DNA of 36,298 nucleotides, from positions 1 to 36,298 of the forward strand of contig JAQGPC010000173.1 in the NCBI GenBank assembly GCA_028293285.1, in the 5' to 3' direction. The translations under genes and the position numbers were made by a program. The first letter of the stretch is position 1. Every line of letters starts with the position of its first letter. The stretch is from Pedosphaera sp. (GTDB lineage: Bacteria > Verrucomicrobiota > Verrucomicrobiia > Limisphaerales > Pedosphaeraceae). Shown here piece after piece: positions 8,321-16,703 of this stretch. The notes under the pieces were generated by a model. It ran no database searches. It had not been told where the DNA came from and was given only the letters and a program-made list of their open reading frames with translations.

Positions 8321-9850
8321 ATGTCAAATTCATTTTTGCTATTTCGATCTCTGGTGATCTATGGTATCTGCCTGCCTCTGGCGATATTCCTGGGCTATCT
8401 GCTGGCCACACCTTTGGATATCTGGACTCTGGGCGCGGTTGGCCTCGTATTCGTATTTTTGTCCGTCCCTCTGTTTTTGCGCTGGCATTACCCTTGGCTG
8501 ATACTCTGTTGGAACCTTAATGCGGTGGTCTTCTTTCTACCCGGCAAACCTCAATTTTCTCTGATGATGATTCCGATAAGCATTTCGGTTTCCATCCTTC
8601 ATTACATCTTGAATCGAAAGCTAAAATTCTTGCAGATTCCATCGCTGACGCGGCCTTTATGCTTTCTGACGGTTGTGGTCCTGGCTACAGCCCTCCTGAC
8701 TGGTGGAATTGGACTCAACGCGTTCGGAGGGGAAAATATCGGCGGCAGAAGATACATTTCTTTGTTGGTGGGAATCGCGGGATATTTTGCCCTGACCAGC
8801 CAAAAAATCCCCAGTCAAAAAGTGCATTTATACGTTGGCCTGTATTTCCTGAGTGCGCTGACTGCCGCGATTTCCAATCTGGCTTATGTTATAAACCCGG
8901 CTTTTACCTTTATTTTCCTTTTATTCCCTACAGATGCTCAAGGAATACAAGCACTCGCCCAGGATAGTATCGGTTACACTGGTACTTATATCAGGTGGGG
9001 CGGGTTGGCCACGGCCAGTATATCGATGATTTTTCTCATGCTGGTGAAGTATGGCGTTACTGGAATATTTGATTTAAGGAAATATTGGCGTTTAACGCTA
9101 TTAATATGCCTTCTGGTCATCACTTTACTTGGTGGTTTTCGTTCGATGCTTATTACCTTTCTACTGATTTTTGCCATTTTATTTTATCTGGAAGGCTTGA
9201 TGAAAAGTCCCTTGCTGCCCATCTTCACTCTGGTTGCGATCCTCGGCGGCACATTGACCATCTCCATGGTGGAAAAGTTACCCCTCTCCGTGCAGCGCGC
9301 CTTCAGCTTCCTTCCTATTAAGGTGGATCCGATAGCAGAAATGGACGCGAAAAGTTCCAGTGAGTGGCGATTGGATATGTGGAAGCAAGTGTTGCCGGAA
9401 GTGCCCAGGTATCTTCTCCTGGGGAAGGGGTATTCGATGAGTGCTTCCGAGCTGAGCATGGTAAGGAGTGGCATGACCAGAGAAAATGCGGCCGGTGCCG
9501 CGCTTGCTGGTGATTATCACAACGGACCGCTGTCATTAGTCATGCCATTTGGAATATGGGGTGTGGGGGGATTTATCTGGTTTCTGGTCGCCAGCCTGCG
9601 TGTATTGCATCGAAATTACCGCTATGGAGATCCCGCTTATCAACGCATCAATACCTTTTTGCTGGCGTATTTTTTTGTAAAAACCATTATTTTTTTCGTC
9701 ATTTTTGGATCCCTTTACTCGGACATGGCTTTATTCACAGGAGCTATTGGCCTGAGCGTTGCCATCAATGGAGGGGTCCGGAGTGCGGCTCCTGTGCCCG
9801 TAGTAAAACAGGTTTTAAACAAGTTCAAGCTGGCTCAAGCCGCGCAGTAA
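8321..9850 (+). CDS. Wzy / O-antigen-ligase-like polytopic membrane protein, copy 2
   Basis: A 509-residue tandem paralogue of the gene just upstream. Matching blocks include TGGIGLNAFG, IAGYFALTSQKIP, LPLSVQRAFSFLPIKVDP, VPRYLLLGKGYSMS and AGDYHNGPLSLVMPFGI. The putative periplasmic loop with the conserved His-Asn lies at about residues 330-410, between transmembrane groups. The middle part (residues 205-230, around PTDAQGIQALAQDS) differs most from copy 1, which may mark different substrate recognition. The stop is followed closely by the GT2 gene at 9878, so the plus-strand block 6750-12496 is probably one transcription unit. Role as in copy 1: glycan polymerase or ligase. Confidence 0.78.
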   Translation: MSNSFLLFRSLVIYGICLPLAIFLGYLLATPLDIWTLGAVGLVFVFLSVPLFLRWHYPWLILCWNLNAVVFFLPGKPQFSLMMIPISISVSILHYILNRKLKFLQIPSLTRPLCFLTVVVLATALLTGGIGLNAFGGENIGGRRYISLLVGIAGYFALTSQKIPSQKVHLYVGLYFLSALTAAISNLAYVINPAFTFIFLLFPTDAQGIQALAQDSIGYTGTYIRWGGLATASISMIFLMLVKYGVTGIFDLRKYWRLTLLICLLVITLLGGFRSMLITFLLIFAILFYLEGLMKSPLLPIFTLVAILGGTLTISMVEKLPLSVQRAFSFLPIKVDPIAEMDAKSSSEWRLDMWKQVLPEVPRYLLLGKGYSMSASELSMVRSGMTRENAAGAALAGDYHNGPLSLVMPFGIWGVGGFIWFLVASLRVLHRNYRYGDPAYQRINTFLLAYFFVKTIIFFVIFGSLYSDMALFTGAIGLSVAINGGVRSAAPVPVVKQVLNKFKLAQAAQ

Positions 9851-9877
9851 TGCGGAATACCATTGCGAATTCATCCT

Positions 9878-10705
9878 GTGCACGCCTCAATAGTCACCCC
9901 CAGTTTTCGTAATTCCGAGTGGCTTAAACTTTGCATTGCTTCTGTGGCCGACCAGGGAGTGAAAGCGGAGCATATTGTGCAGGATGCAGGATCGGACGAT
10001 GGCACCCAGGACTGGCTTCCACATGACACGCGTGTGCGTGCCTTCATCGAAAAAGACAAGGGCATGTACGATGCCGTGAACCGGGGATTAAAGCGTGCCG
10101 AGGGAGATATACTCGCTTACCTGAACTGCGACGAACAGTATTTGCCGGGAGCGCTTTCAGGAGTGATTAATTTTTTTGAGCGACATCCGCGCGTGGATGT
10201 GGTCTTTGGAGATTTCGTGGTGGTTAATGGCGATGGTGATTACTCGTTCCATCGAAAAGTGCAGACCCCGCTTAAATACCATACGTGGGTTTCGCACCTG
10301 TCAACGTTCACCTGTGCCACTTTCTTTCGCCGGAGGCTGATTGACGAGGGGTTTTTGTTTGATCCCAATTTTCGGGATGTGGGTGATGGGGAATGGATGC
10401 TCCGATTGTTGAAACGGGGCACACGAATGGCGGTGATGCGGCAATTCACCTCGGCATTTACCATGACCGGGGTCAATATGAGCACGCGGCCCAATGCCCG
10501 CCGTGAAGCAGCGGAGTTATTTAACTCGGCTCCCTTGTGGGCAAGGAAAATGCGGCCCATGCTGATCTGGCAGCATAGGTTGCGCCGTCTGCTGGGCGGC
10601 ATTTACCAGCAAAAACCGTTTTCATACGCCATATACAGCCAGGCAAGTCCCCAACAAAGATTGGTGCATAAGGTTGATCAGCCAAAGTTCAAATGGACGG
10701 CGTGA
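9878..10705 (+). CDS. Glycosyltransferase, GT2 family (GT-A fold)
   Basis: About 275 residues. No in-frame ATG is present near the expected start; GTG 9878 puts the first residues (VHASIVTPSF) in register with the paralogue at 19811-20647 (MNFSIVTPSF), while TTG 9863 would add five residues. The GT-A nucleotide-binding core includes SIVTPSFRNSEWLK, VQDAGSDDGT and, in place of the DxD sugar-binding motif, YLNCDEQYLPGAL. After about residue 120 comes the acceptor part with a conserved FTSAFT block and a basic C-terminal tail. It probably adds one sugar to a lipid-linked intermediate at the cytosolic membrane face, in the WcaE-like style. It shares a 32-residue identical stretch with its paralogue ten kilobases away (residues 39-70 here). 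Confidence 0.85.
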   Translation: MHASIVTPSFRNSEWLKLCIASVADQGVKAEHIVQDAGSDDGTQDWLPHDTRVRAFIEKDKGMYDAVNRGLKRAEGDILAYLNCDEQYLPGALSGVINFFERHPRVDVVFGDFVVVNGDGDYSFHRKVQTPLKYHTWVSHLSTFTCATFFRRRLIDEGFLFDPNFRDVGDGEWMLRLLKRGTRMAVMRQFTSAFTMTGVNMSTRPNARREAAELFNSAPLWARKMRPMLIWQHRLRRLLGGIYQQKPFSYAIYSQASPQQRLVHKVDQPKFKWTA

Positions 10706-10758
10706 AGGTTCTTCATAAAGTAGAAAAATGTCCCGAGCCCTCCCGGGGGCGGGCATGC

Positions 10759-10787
10759 TTTACACCATTGGGAACCAGCATTAGACT
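10759..10787 (+). promoter_or_regulatory. Possible sigma70-type promoter before the methyltransferase at 10869
   Basis: TTTACA (10759-10764) and TAGACT (10782-10787) are separated by exactly 17 bp and lie in the 163-bp gap after the GT2 gene. They match five and four of six consensus bases. The gap is the longest in this plus-strand block, so a secondary promoter here is plausible. Unproven. Confidence 0.28.
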
Positions 10788-10868
10788 TTCAGGCCGTTAC
10801 TGGTGGGGTGTCAGTTTCATCCAACACTTCCTGCCACTCGATGAACGAATTGATGATTCAGTAACATT

Positions 10869-11525
10869 ATGAATTGGGCTCACCTTCAAAAGGCTCCCTG
10901 GCTGGATACGCGAGCGAAATTTGTCGCGGGCACTCCAACTGGCGGCACTTTGTTGGATTTAGGGTCCTCGGAAGGGGAGACGTTGCGGCACATTGCCGAA
11001 TTACGTCCGGACCTGCAATTGTTCGCCACCGACATCGCAGGTTATCCGGAAAGATACCCGAAGAACTGCCAGTTTCATCGCGGTGATTTGCAGCGGGAGA
11101 AATTACCGTGGGCTGACGCCTCCATGTCCGCCATCACGTGCATGCATCTGGTGGAACACCTGACGGATTTGACATTGTTGGTTCAGGAGGTAAAGCGATT
11201 GTTGAAACCCGGTGGCCAGGTTTATTTTGAAACGCCCCATCCCAAATCGCTTACCATTGCGAGCCCGAAAGGAAAAGGAGCAGGCACTTTTACGCTCAAC
11301 TTTTATGATGATCCTACTCATGTGAAGCCGGTGGCGATTGGTGCCTTGGCGCAACTGTTACGGCAGGACGGACTGGACATCATTAAATCCGGAACCTCAC
11401 GCAACTGGATATTCGCCGGCTCGCATTTGATTTATCAATTCCTGCCGCCAAGCCGGCAGAAGTACACAGCGCGGGTGCATTGGCTGGGTTGGTCAGCCTG
11501 CCTGGTTGCACGGCGACCGCAATGA
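10869..11525 (+). CDS. Class I SAM-dependent methyltransferase
   Basis: A 218-residue protein of the compact Methyltransf_11 type. Motif I is LLDLGSSEGE at about residues 28-37 (Ser replaces the usual Cys or Gly), the acidic ribose-binding end of strand 2 is LFATDIAG, and ITCMHLVEHLTD is the motif IV region. LKPGGQVYFETPHP is the classic post-IV strand and loop. It probably methylates a sugar hydroxyl or carboxyl in the same glycan pathway. It overlaps the GT9 gene by 4 nt (ATGA at 11522-11525), which implies coupled translation and perhaps a shared substrate. Confidence 0.83.
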   Translation: MNWAHLQKAPWLDTRAKFVAGTPTGGTLLDLGSSEGETLRHIAELRPDLQLFATDIAGYPERYPKNCQFHRGDLQREKLPWADASMSAITCMHLVEHLTDLTLLVQEVKRLLKPGGQVYFETPHPKSLTIASPKGKGAGTFTLNFYDDPTHVKPVAIGALAQLLRQDGLDIIKSGTSRNWIFAGSHLIYQFLPPSRQKYTARVHWLGWSACLVARRPQ

Positions 11526-12496
11526 AACCAAAACTGTTAGTGGTCGAATTATGGGGGGTGGGGGACCTGGCGATAGCAGCTCCCTTTTTGCGCAAGGCCA
11601 TGGAACAGTTTGAAGTCACACTGCTGGCCAAAACTTACGCCCATGATCTGCAGGGACAATTTCTTCCGGCTGTGAAGGTGGTTCCTTTTAACGCCCCCTG
11701 GACCTCTTTCACGGGCAAATATCGACTCCTGAAATGGCCATGGAGAAACATGATTTCACTGCGGAAAATATTGGTACGCGAGCGCTTTGATGTGGCACTA
11801 TCCGCCCGTTGGGACCCGCGCGATCATTTACTGCTTCAATTGACAGAGGCGAAGAAGCGATTGGGATTTTCACGAATGGGCAGCAGGATTTTTTTAACAA
11901 ATGCCTTGCCGCTGCCGCCGCACGACGCACATCGTTATGAGAGTTGGCGCGCCATTGCCAATGCCTTGGGCTTGGATTTGGAACCTCGCAACAAGATTCA
12001 TTCAAGCAGCCGGCAGGGGCGGAACATTTTCGTGCATACGGGCGCGGGGCAAGCCGTGCGGGTCTGGCCGCTGGAACGGTATCAAAGTCTCGTGCGGCGA
12101 TTGCGTGAGAAAGGATTTCAGGTAAAGGTCGTTTGCAACCCGGAACAAAGGGATTGGTGGCTCAACGCCGGAGAAAAAGATGTGGCTACTCCCCGGACGG
12201 TAGCCGAATTATTGCAGGCGATGGACGGAGCCGGGGCATTTATAGGAAATGATTCCGGACCTGGCCATCTGGCGGCCTTCAAGGGCATTCCCACCCTTAC
12301 TTTTTTCGGCCCCCAAGTTCCGGAATGGTTTCTGCCGCTGCATCCGGCGGCAGAGTGGATTAGCGGCAAGGCTTGTCCTTACATGCCATGCTCCGATTAC
12401 TGCCGGTTTCCCGCGCCATTCTGCCTGCGAGACGTGACCGATGAGGAGGTCTGGCCCAAGGTGGCGCAGTTTGTGGAAAAACATCTACAGAAGTGA
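11522..12496 (+). CDS. Glycosyltransferase family 9 (heptosyltransferase-like)
   Basis: The start is set at ATG 11522 (MKPKLLVVELWGVGDLAIAAP), giving 324 residues; an in-frame ATG at 11480 would overlap the methyltransferase by 46 nt and adds a non-homologous leader. GT9 marks are the ELWGVGD loop at the N-terminus (compare the GDxxL loop of heptosyltransferases), NIFVHTGAGQAVRVWPLERY (the usual GA...K.WP block), and GNDSGPGHLAAFKGIPTLTFFGP, the donor-site signature. C-terminal Cys residues (ACPYMPCSDYCRFPAPFC) match those often seen in WaaF/RfaF relatives. Role: transfer of heptose or another sugar onto a lipopolysaccharide-like core or glycan. It ends 6 bp from the convergent gene at 12503. 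Confidence 0.88.
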   Translation: MKPKLLVVELWGVGDLAIAAPFLRKAMEQFEVTLLAKTYAHDLQGQFLPAVKVVPFNAPWTSFTGKYRLLKWPWRNMISLRKILVRERFDVALSARWDPRDHLLLQLTEAKKRLGFSRMGSRIFLTNALPLPPHDAHRYESWRAIANALGLDLEPRNKIHSSSRQGRNIFVHTGAGQAVRVWPLERYQSLVRRLREKGFQVKVVCNPEQRDWWLNAGEKDVATPRTVAELLQAMDGAGAFIGNDSGPGHLAAFKGIPTLTFFGPQVPEWFLPLHPAAEWISGKACPYMPCSDYCRFPAPFCLRDVTDEEVWPKVAQFVEKHLQK

Positions 12497-12502
12497 GTTT
12501 GT

Positions 12503-13606
12503 TTAAATCTTAGCGCGCCACTTCTGTGCGAGATGCGCGAGCAAGGATTGTATGCGCGACAGGCCTTCGGTCTGTTTTAGAACTTGGATGCTATAATTCA
12601 AGTAGGCCAGCAGGAGCTGCCTCTCAATCCCAACAATTTGTGCTTTTGCAGCATAACGTTGAAAATTCCCCGAAGTGAGCAAATTTTCTACACGTGCAGC
12701 CAGGGCATTGACTGGCTCTCGCTGGATAAGAACGGCGCTTTGGATGATGTAATGAAACCAATCCCAGCCAGGAATTCCAGCGAGTTCGCCCCGTTCCCAA
12801 TCAAGCACCTGCCATAAGCCGTTGGCGACTTTAATGTTCCAAGGCGCCAAATCTCCATGATAAATGACCGGACAGCACAAGGCATTTTGGAGTTGATTGT
12901 CTATCAAGTTGGATGAAGTCGCAGTCGCTGCCAATCGGTGCCAAGCGGGAAGTTCACTAATTCGAACCTGGCGGGTGGAATCAATCCACCGGGCAAGCAA
13001 AGATTCCAGACCAGTCAAGTCGTCTGGTTGGGGCGAATGGCCGGTTAAAAAATCCAAGGCAAAAGCATGATGGCGTTCGGACTGGAAGACCGCACCCAGC
13101 CGCGGCACGCCATAAGTGTCGTGCGGCACTGAAGAAAGGAAGGAAATCTCTTGTTTGATTAATCCAGTGGCGGACTCGCCCAGGCCTGCCTTGACCACCG
13201 CCGCTGGTTCATTGTTGCCGTTGAAGAGTAGAAGAACAAAACGTCTTCCTGGAGCATGAGGATTTCCGGCCAGGAGTGCAAAACGTAGAAGCGAACCAGT
13301 TCCGGCCGTCTGGGCCAGAAATGTAACAAAGGGACTACCCTGATCAATGGGCAAAGAGATAATTTCACCCGGCGTCAAAAGTTTCAGTTTCAGTGTCAGG
13401 GATAAAAGAAGTTTGGCCAATCTGGCTGCGGACGTTTGCGCGGGATAGAGCGAGAGTCCGGATAAGGCCAGGTGAGAGTCAGCAGGGAGGATTAGAAAAG
13501 GTTCCCCGCGTCGGTGGATAATTCGCACTGGAATGGCAGTCCCGGGAGTGGATGGATTGCTCCCCAGGAAAAGTTGCTGCCAGGAATCAGGAACTTGAGC
13601 GGCCAT
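12503..13606 (-). CDS. Aminoglycoside-phosphotransferase-like (APH/choline kinase fold) kinase
   Basis: A 367-residue protein. The kinase signatures are intact: a candidate ATP-binding Lys139 in VVKAGL, a helix-C Glu153 in IKQEISFL, the catalytic loop HGDLAPWN (His250-Asn257, with Asp252 as base and Asn257 for metal), and the metal-binding Asp269 in VLDWERG. About 130 residues precede the kinase core and are not recognised. It probably phosphorylates a small molecule or sugar in the cytosol; in this setting, supply or decoration of the glycan is more likely than drug resistance. It lies 68 nt downstream of the nucleotidyltransferase/thymidylate-kinase-like fusion on the same strand, which suggests a shared phosphorylation step. 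It is the last gene of the long minus-strand array. Confidence 0.78.
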   Translation of the reverse strand: MAAQVPDSWQQLFLGSNPSTPGTAIPVRIIHRRGEPFLILPADSHLALSGLSLYPAQTSAARLAKLLLSLTLKLKLLTPGEIISLPIDQGSPFVTFLAQTAGTGSLLRFALLAGNPHAPGRRFVLLLFNGNNEPAAVVKAGLGESATGLIKQEISFLSSVPHDTYGVPRLGAVFQSERHHAFALDFLTGHSPQPDDLTGLESLLARWIDSTRQVRISELPAWHRLAATATSSNLIDNQLQNALCCPVIYHGDLAPWNIKVANGLWQVLDWERGELAGIPGWDWFHYIIQSAVLIQREPVNALAARVENLLTSGNFQRYAAKAQIVGIERQLLLAYLNYSIQVLKQTEGLSRIQSLLAHLAQKWRAKI

Positions 13607-13674
13607 GCGGTGGTAAGTAAAGAGGAGTTGGCCGCTTCAGACCAATCTATTTTATCGAGGAATATAAGAGGGCA

Positions 13675-15477
13675 TCAGGGGTTCGCCGGAATGCGGCCGG
13701 TTGAGCCAGGGGAAGTGGTGAGGGCGGCCAAAGTTGTTTGCGCAACGGCTTGCGGGGCCTGGCGGGCATCCACCGCAAAGCAGGGGATTGATCCGAAGTG
13801 CATCTTTTCCTTAATGACAGACTGTTGTGCGATTTGCTCCGGGGTAAGTTCCTGCTTTCGTTGCAACAAAGTGTCCGGACCCGCACTGAGCGAAATAATC
13901 GCATCTGGCTTGGGGAAGCAGCGGGTCATAAAAATGAGCAGCCAGGCTGGCCCGTAGTATTTAACAGAAACGGGATCAATGTAATAATTGTAAAAATAGC
14001 GATCAATAACGATGAGATAATTTCTCCGGAGCAGGGGGCGAACGCGCAAGTAGTAGGCAAGATTGACGATGAGAATATTTTTTGCCAGCCGCAACGCGGA
14101 GAAAAAAGACGTGATCCAAGATTTGGGGAGGGAATGTTTCCGCGGCACGTTGCGAAATTCCGGCAGCGGGAACTCGATATAATTGATGATTTTAGGCCGC
14201 CAATGAAAGTATCGAACTCCATCAAAGCGTCCACTCACGGGCGCAAGTCGCGAAATGTTTCTGGCCAGTGTAGTTTTGCCTGAGCCATCCAAGCCGATTA
14301 AAACGGCAAAAGTGCCCCTGCCATGTTTAGCATCAGGGCGGCCGCTCCTACCCAGGACGGTTGAGATAAATTCGATCAACAAGTTGCGATAACCATTTTT
14401 TGTGTCGGTTTCCCGGTCGCTGGAGTCAGTCATGAATCCCGTGCTGACGTGCGCGAGATAGATGTGCTGCTGCGAATCCTCCATGCAGACAAAAGTGCGG
14501 GAAGGATAGAGAAATCGGGTGTGGGTTTTAACAACCTTTTGCAGGTCCGTGTCACTGGCCACATGGTAGAACCTGACGAAAAGGCCGCCTTTAAAGAGCG
14601 TGCGCAAACGCTTTAACCTAAGCCCCAACCCCAACTGCGCGGAAGCCTGCGGAGTATTGGTAAGATCAAAGGTTTCAATGGTGCATTTCTGGATGGGAAA
14701 TAGAAATTCGATTTTCTGCATCAGATCATCGAAGTTCCTGTCCTTTCCGGCTGCCGAGGCAAATAAAAGGGAAATGCCGGCAGGATTCCGGACACGCTCC
14801 CAAAGACGTTGTGTATCAGCGAAAATGTGGGCGATCAGGCTGCGAAGATTTCCGGGACGCAGCACTGAATTTCGGTAAATGGAACTCCTCAACCTGGGGC
14901 CGATTGATTTTTCAAAATCCCCTGTCTGAATCTGAGCGTGGAATTCAACCAATGCGTTGCCGATGCCTCCAAAAGCACGAAGGTAGGTTTGGCGAAGTTG
15001 CTCCTTATCGGGACAAGCCATGTAGAGTCGCGCGAGTTGCTGGCGATAACGCTCGCTAAGTGAATTACGCCAGATGGCTGCCAGAAAAAGAATGACCGAT
15101 TCGTGGCATGGATGAGGAATGAAAAACCCTTCGTGGCGTTGCCTCAATCCCATGATTGAATCGGCGGACAAAATTGGGAAGGTGCGCCAGCGCACTTCGG
15201 TTTCAAAATCAATGCGCAAGAAACTACTCTCGGTATTCCAGAAAACGTAGGAATAATTTACATAGCGCGCCCGGTGGACAAAGCGATGGTTCGCGCGGGC
15301 AGCGGCCAGGTGCAGGGCTTCCTTGAACCGAATCAAATCTTCTGCGGCAACAAGCAGGTCAATGTCCGAGGTGGCATCATCAAAAATGTTGTCATAATTG
15401 CGCAGGATGCAATAGCGAATGGAGTTGGCGTCCAGCAAGCTGAACATCCCGGATACAAATGTTTTGCGTGAATTCAC
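13675..15477 (-). CDS. Fusion of nucleotidyltransferase-fold and thymidylate-kinase-like P-loop domains
   Basis: A 600-residue protein from GTG 15477, which overlaps the upstream stop (GTGA). The N-terminal 190 residues resemble NTase-fold proteins: SDIDLLV gives Asp38 and Asp40, and LRIDFET supplies the third acid, Asp90. The C-terminal 210 residues are a P-loop kinase of the thymidylate kinase type: Walker A is GLDGSGKT (Gly395-Thr402), followed by VIDRYFYNYYIDP, equal to the DRY-type motif of Tmk, and GPDTLLQRKQ, equal to the Arg-bearing lid helix. Residues 230-370 are unassigned; GISLLFASAAGKDR at 234-247 could be a decayed second P-loop. It is much longer than a housekeeping Tmk (about 210 residues). 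Probably it makes or transfers a phosphate or nucleotide group for glycan assembly; the substrate is unknown. Confidence 0.72.
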   Translation of the reverse strand: MNSRKTFVSGMFSLLDANSIRYCILRNYDNIFDDATSDIDLLVAAEDLIRFKEALHLAAARANHRFVHRARYVNYSYVFWNTESSFLRIDFETEVRWRTFPILSADSIMGLRQRHEGFFIPHPCHESVILFLAAIWRNSLSERYRQQLARLYMACPDKEQLRQTYLRAFGGIGNALVEFHAQIQTGDFEKSIGPRLRSSIYRNSVLRPGNLRSLIAHIFADTQRLWERVRNPAGISLLFASAAGKDRNFDDLMQKIEFLFPIQKCTIETFDLTNTPQASAQLGLGLRLKRLRTLFKGGLFVRFYHVASDTDLQKVVKTHTRFLYPSRTFVCMEDSQQHIYLAHVSTGFMTDSSDRETDTKNGYRNLLIEFISTVLGRSGRPDAKHGRGTFAVLIGLDGSGKTTLARNISRLAPVSGRFDGVRYFHWRPKIINYIEFPLPEFRNVPRKHSLPKSWITSFFSALRLAKNILIVNLAYYLRVRPLLRRNYLIVIDRYFYNYYIDPVSVKYYGPAWLLIFMTRCFPKPDAIISLSAGPDTLLQRKQELTPEQIAQQSVIKEKMHFGSIPCFAVDARQAPQAVAQTTLAALTTSPGSTGRIPANP

Positions 15478-16703
15478 TGCTTTGTTATGAGACGCTCGTA
15501 ACAGGATTTAAGTAACTCGAATTTTGCGCTCCAACGAAAAACAGATTGGGAGCGGGTAAAAGCCGCGCGGGCCAGGCTGTTGCCAAGCCCAGGATTGGAT
15601 TTAAGCCGCGAAAACGCCTCACCCAAGGCTTTAACCGTGCACCCGGGATTATCCACAGGAATTTTAATTCCAGAATGGTCATCCACCATTTCTCCAGGAC
15701 CAGCCCAATCCAGGCAAATGACCGGAATCTGGCGTGACATGGCTTCGAGCAGCGCCGAGCCGCCACTATCGCGCAAGGCGGGAAAAACCAGCGCATCGGC
15801 GGACTGATAAAAGGCGGGGAGCTTTTCATAGGGCACTTTGCCGGTAAACTCGACATGGTTCGCCAGTCCAAGTTGAACGGCTTGCTGTTTCCAATCGTTC
15901 AATGCGGGACCATCCCCGATGATGACGAATTTATAATCCTGCAGCTTGGATTGAATCAGAGCATCAAAGACCAGCGGAATGGCGCGAGTGGCCACACAGT
16001 TGCCGACATATAGGAGGTGCAATGTCGCGCCGGTAGGATTTCGTGAAGGCAGATCAGCCTCTGTTTTTTCATCTTCCGGTCGCAAGGCATTAGGGGGAAC
16101 AATCTGGCATTTTCCCTGCACGGCTCGGGGAAGAAATTCCAGCGTGGTGCGATTGGAAACAAAAATGACGGAGGCCCGTTGTAGTGATTTTTTTACCGGT
16201 GGAAAATGCAGCCACAGTTTGTTGATCAACCTGCGGCTGGATTCGGAGAATTTTGCCTTGCCTAAGTATTGGGAAAAACCGGGCGGCACGGATTCGCCGC
16301 CAGCAACTGGTCCCCAGACTGAGGGAATGGCCAGGTGCTGTGCGAGAAAAGGAACGCGGAAGGTATGGAAGGTCGTTTGATGGACCAAGGCAAAGGGAGA
16401 CTTCTGATGAAGTTTAGCGGCCAATTTGGCGACGCGAAATTGCCACGCAATTTTCCTCAACCAACTTCCAGTACCGCCAAGATGGGAAGTTAATTTTTTC
16501 AGCCACTCCGGCAGTGTGACGAAGTGGGGAGTGATGCCGCACTCGCGGGCGCGCTCTTCAACCAGCTTTTGGCTGTTGGTAGTCGTAATAAGATCAACCT
16601 GATAGGCGCGCGCAGCCTGCTCCGCCCAACCCCAGCCGAGCCAGTGTTCGCCACTGCCTTTGGGATTGCACGCATACGCGATCATAAGAACCCGCTGCCT
16701 CAT
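15474..16703 (-). CDS. Glycosyltransferase, GT4 family
   Basis: Start chosen at ATG 16703 (MRQRVLMIAYACNPKGSGEH), which overlaps the stop of the upstream methyltransferase (ATGA); an in-frame codon at 16739 would extend deep into that gene. The protein has 409 residues. YACNPKGSGEHWLGWGWA is typical of the N-terminal glycine-rich loop of GT4 enzymes. The donor domain starts near LHLLYVGNCVATRAIPL, with GDGP at the strand end. In place of E-x7-E it has ALRDSGGSALLEAMSRQIPV, so Asp stands for the first Glu, as in several GT4 subgroups. The 3' end overlaps the NTase/Tmk-like fusion gene by 4 nt. Role: sugar transfer in glycan assembly. Confidence 0.85.
   Translation of the reverse strand: MRQRVLMIAYACNPKGSGEHWLGWGWAEQAARAYQVDLITTTNSQKLVEERARECGITPHFVTLPEWLKKLTSHLGGTGSWLRKIAWQFRVAKLAAKLHQKSPFALVHQTTFHTFRVPFLAQHLAIPSVWGPVAGGESVPPGFSQYLGKAKFSESSRRLINKLWLHFPPVKKSLQRASVIFVSNRTTLEFLPRAVQGKCQIVPPNALRPEDEKTEADLPSRNPTGATLHLLYVGNCVATRAIPLVFDALIQSKLQDYKFVIIGDGPALNDWKQQAVQLGLANHVEFTGKVPYEKLPAFYQSADALVFPALRDSGGSALLEAMSRQIPVICLDWAGPGEMVDDHSGIKIPVDNPGCTVKALGEAFSRLKSNPGLGNSLARAAFTRSQSVFRWSAKFELLKSCYERLITKQ

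Noticed and set aside
10728..10757. GC-rich hairpin-like stretch after the GT2 gene
   Set aside because: The arms mismatch in the middle and no T-run follows, so a terminator is not supported.
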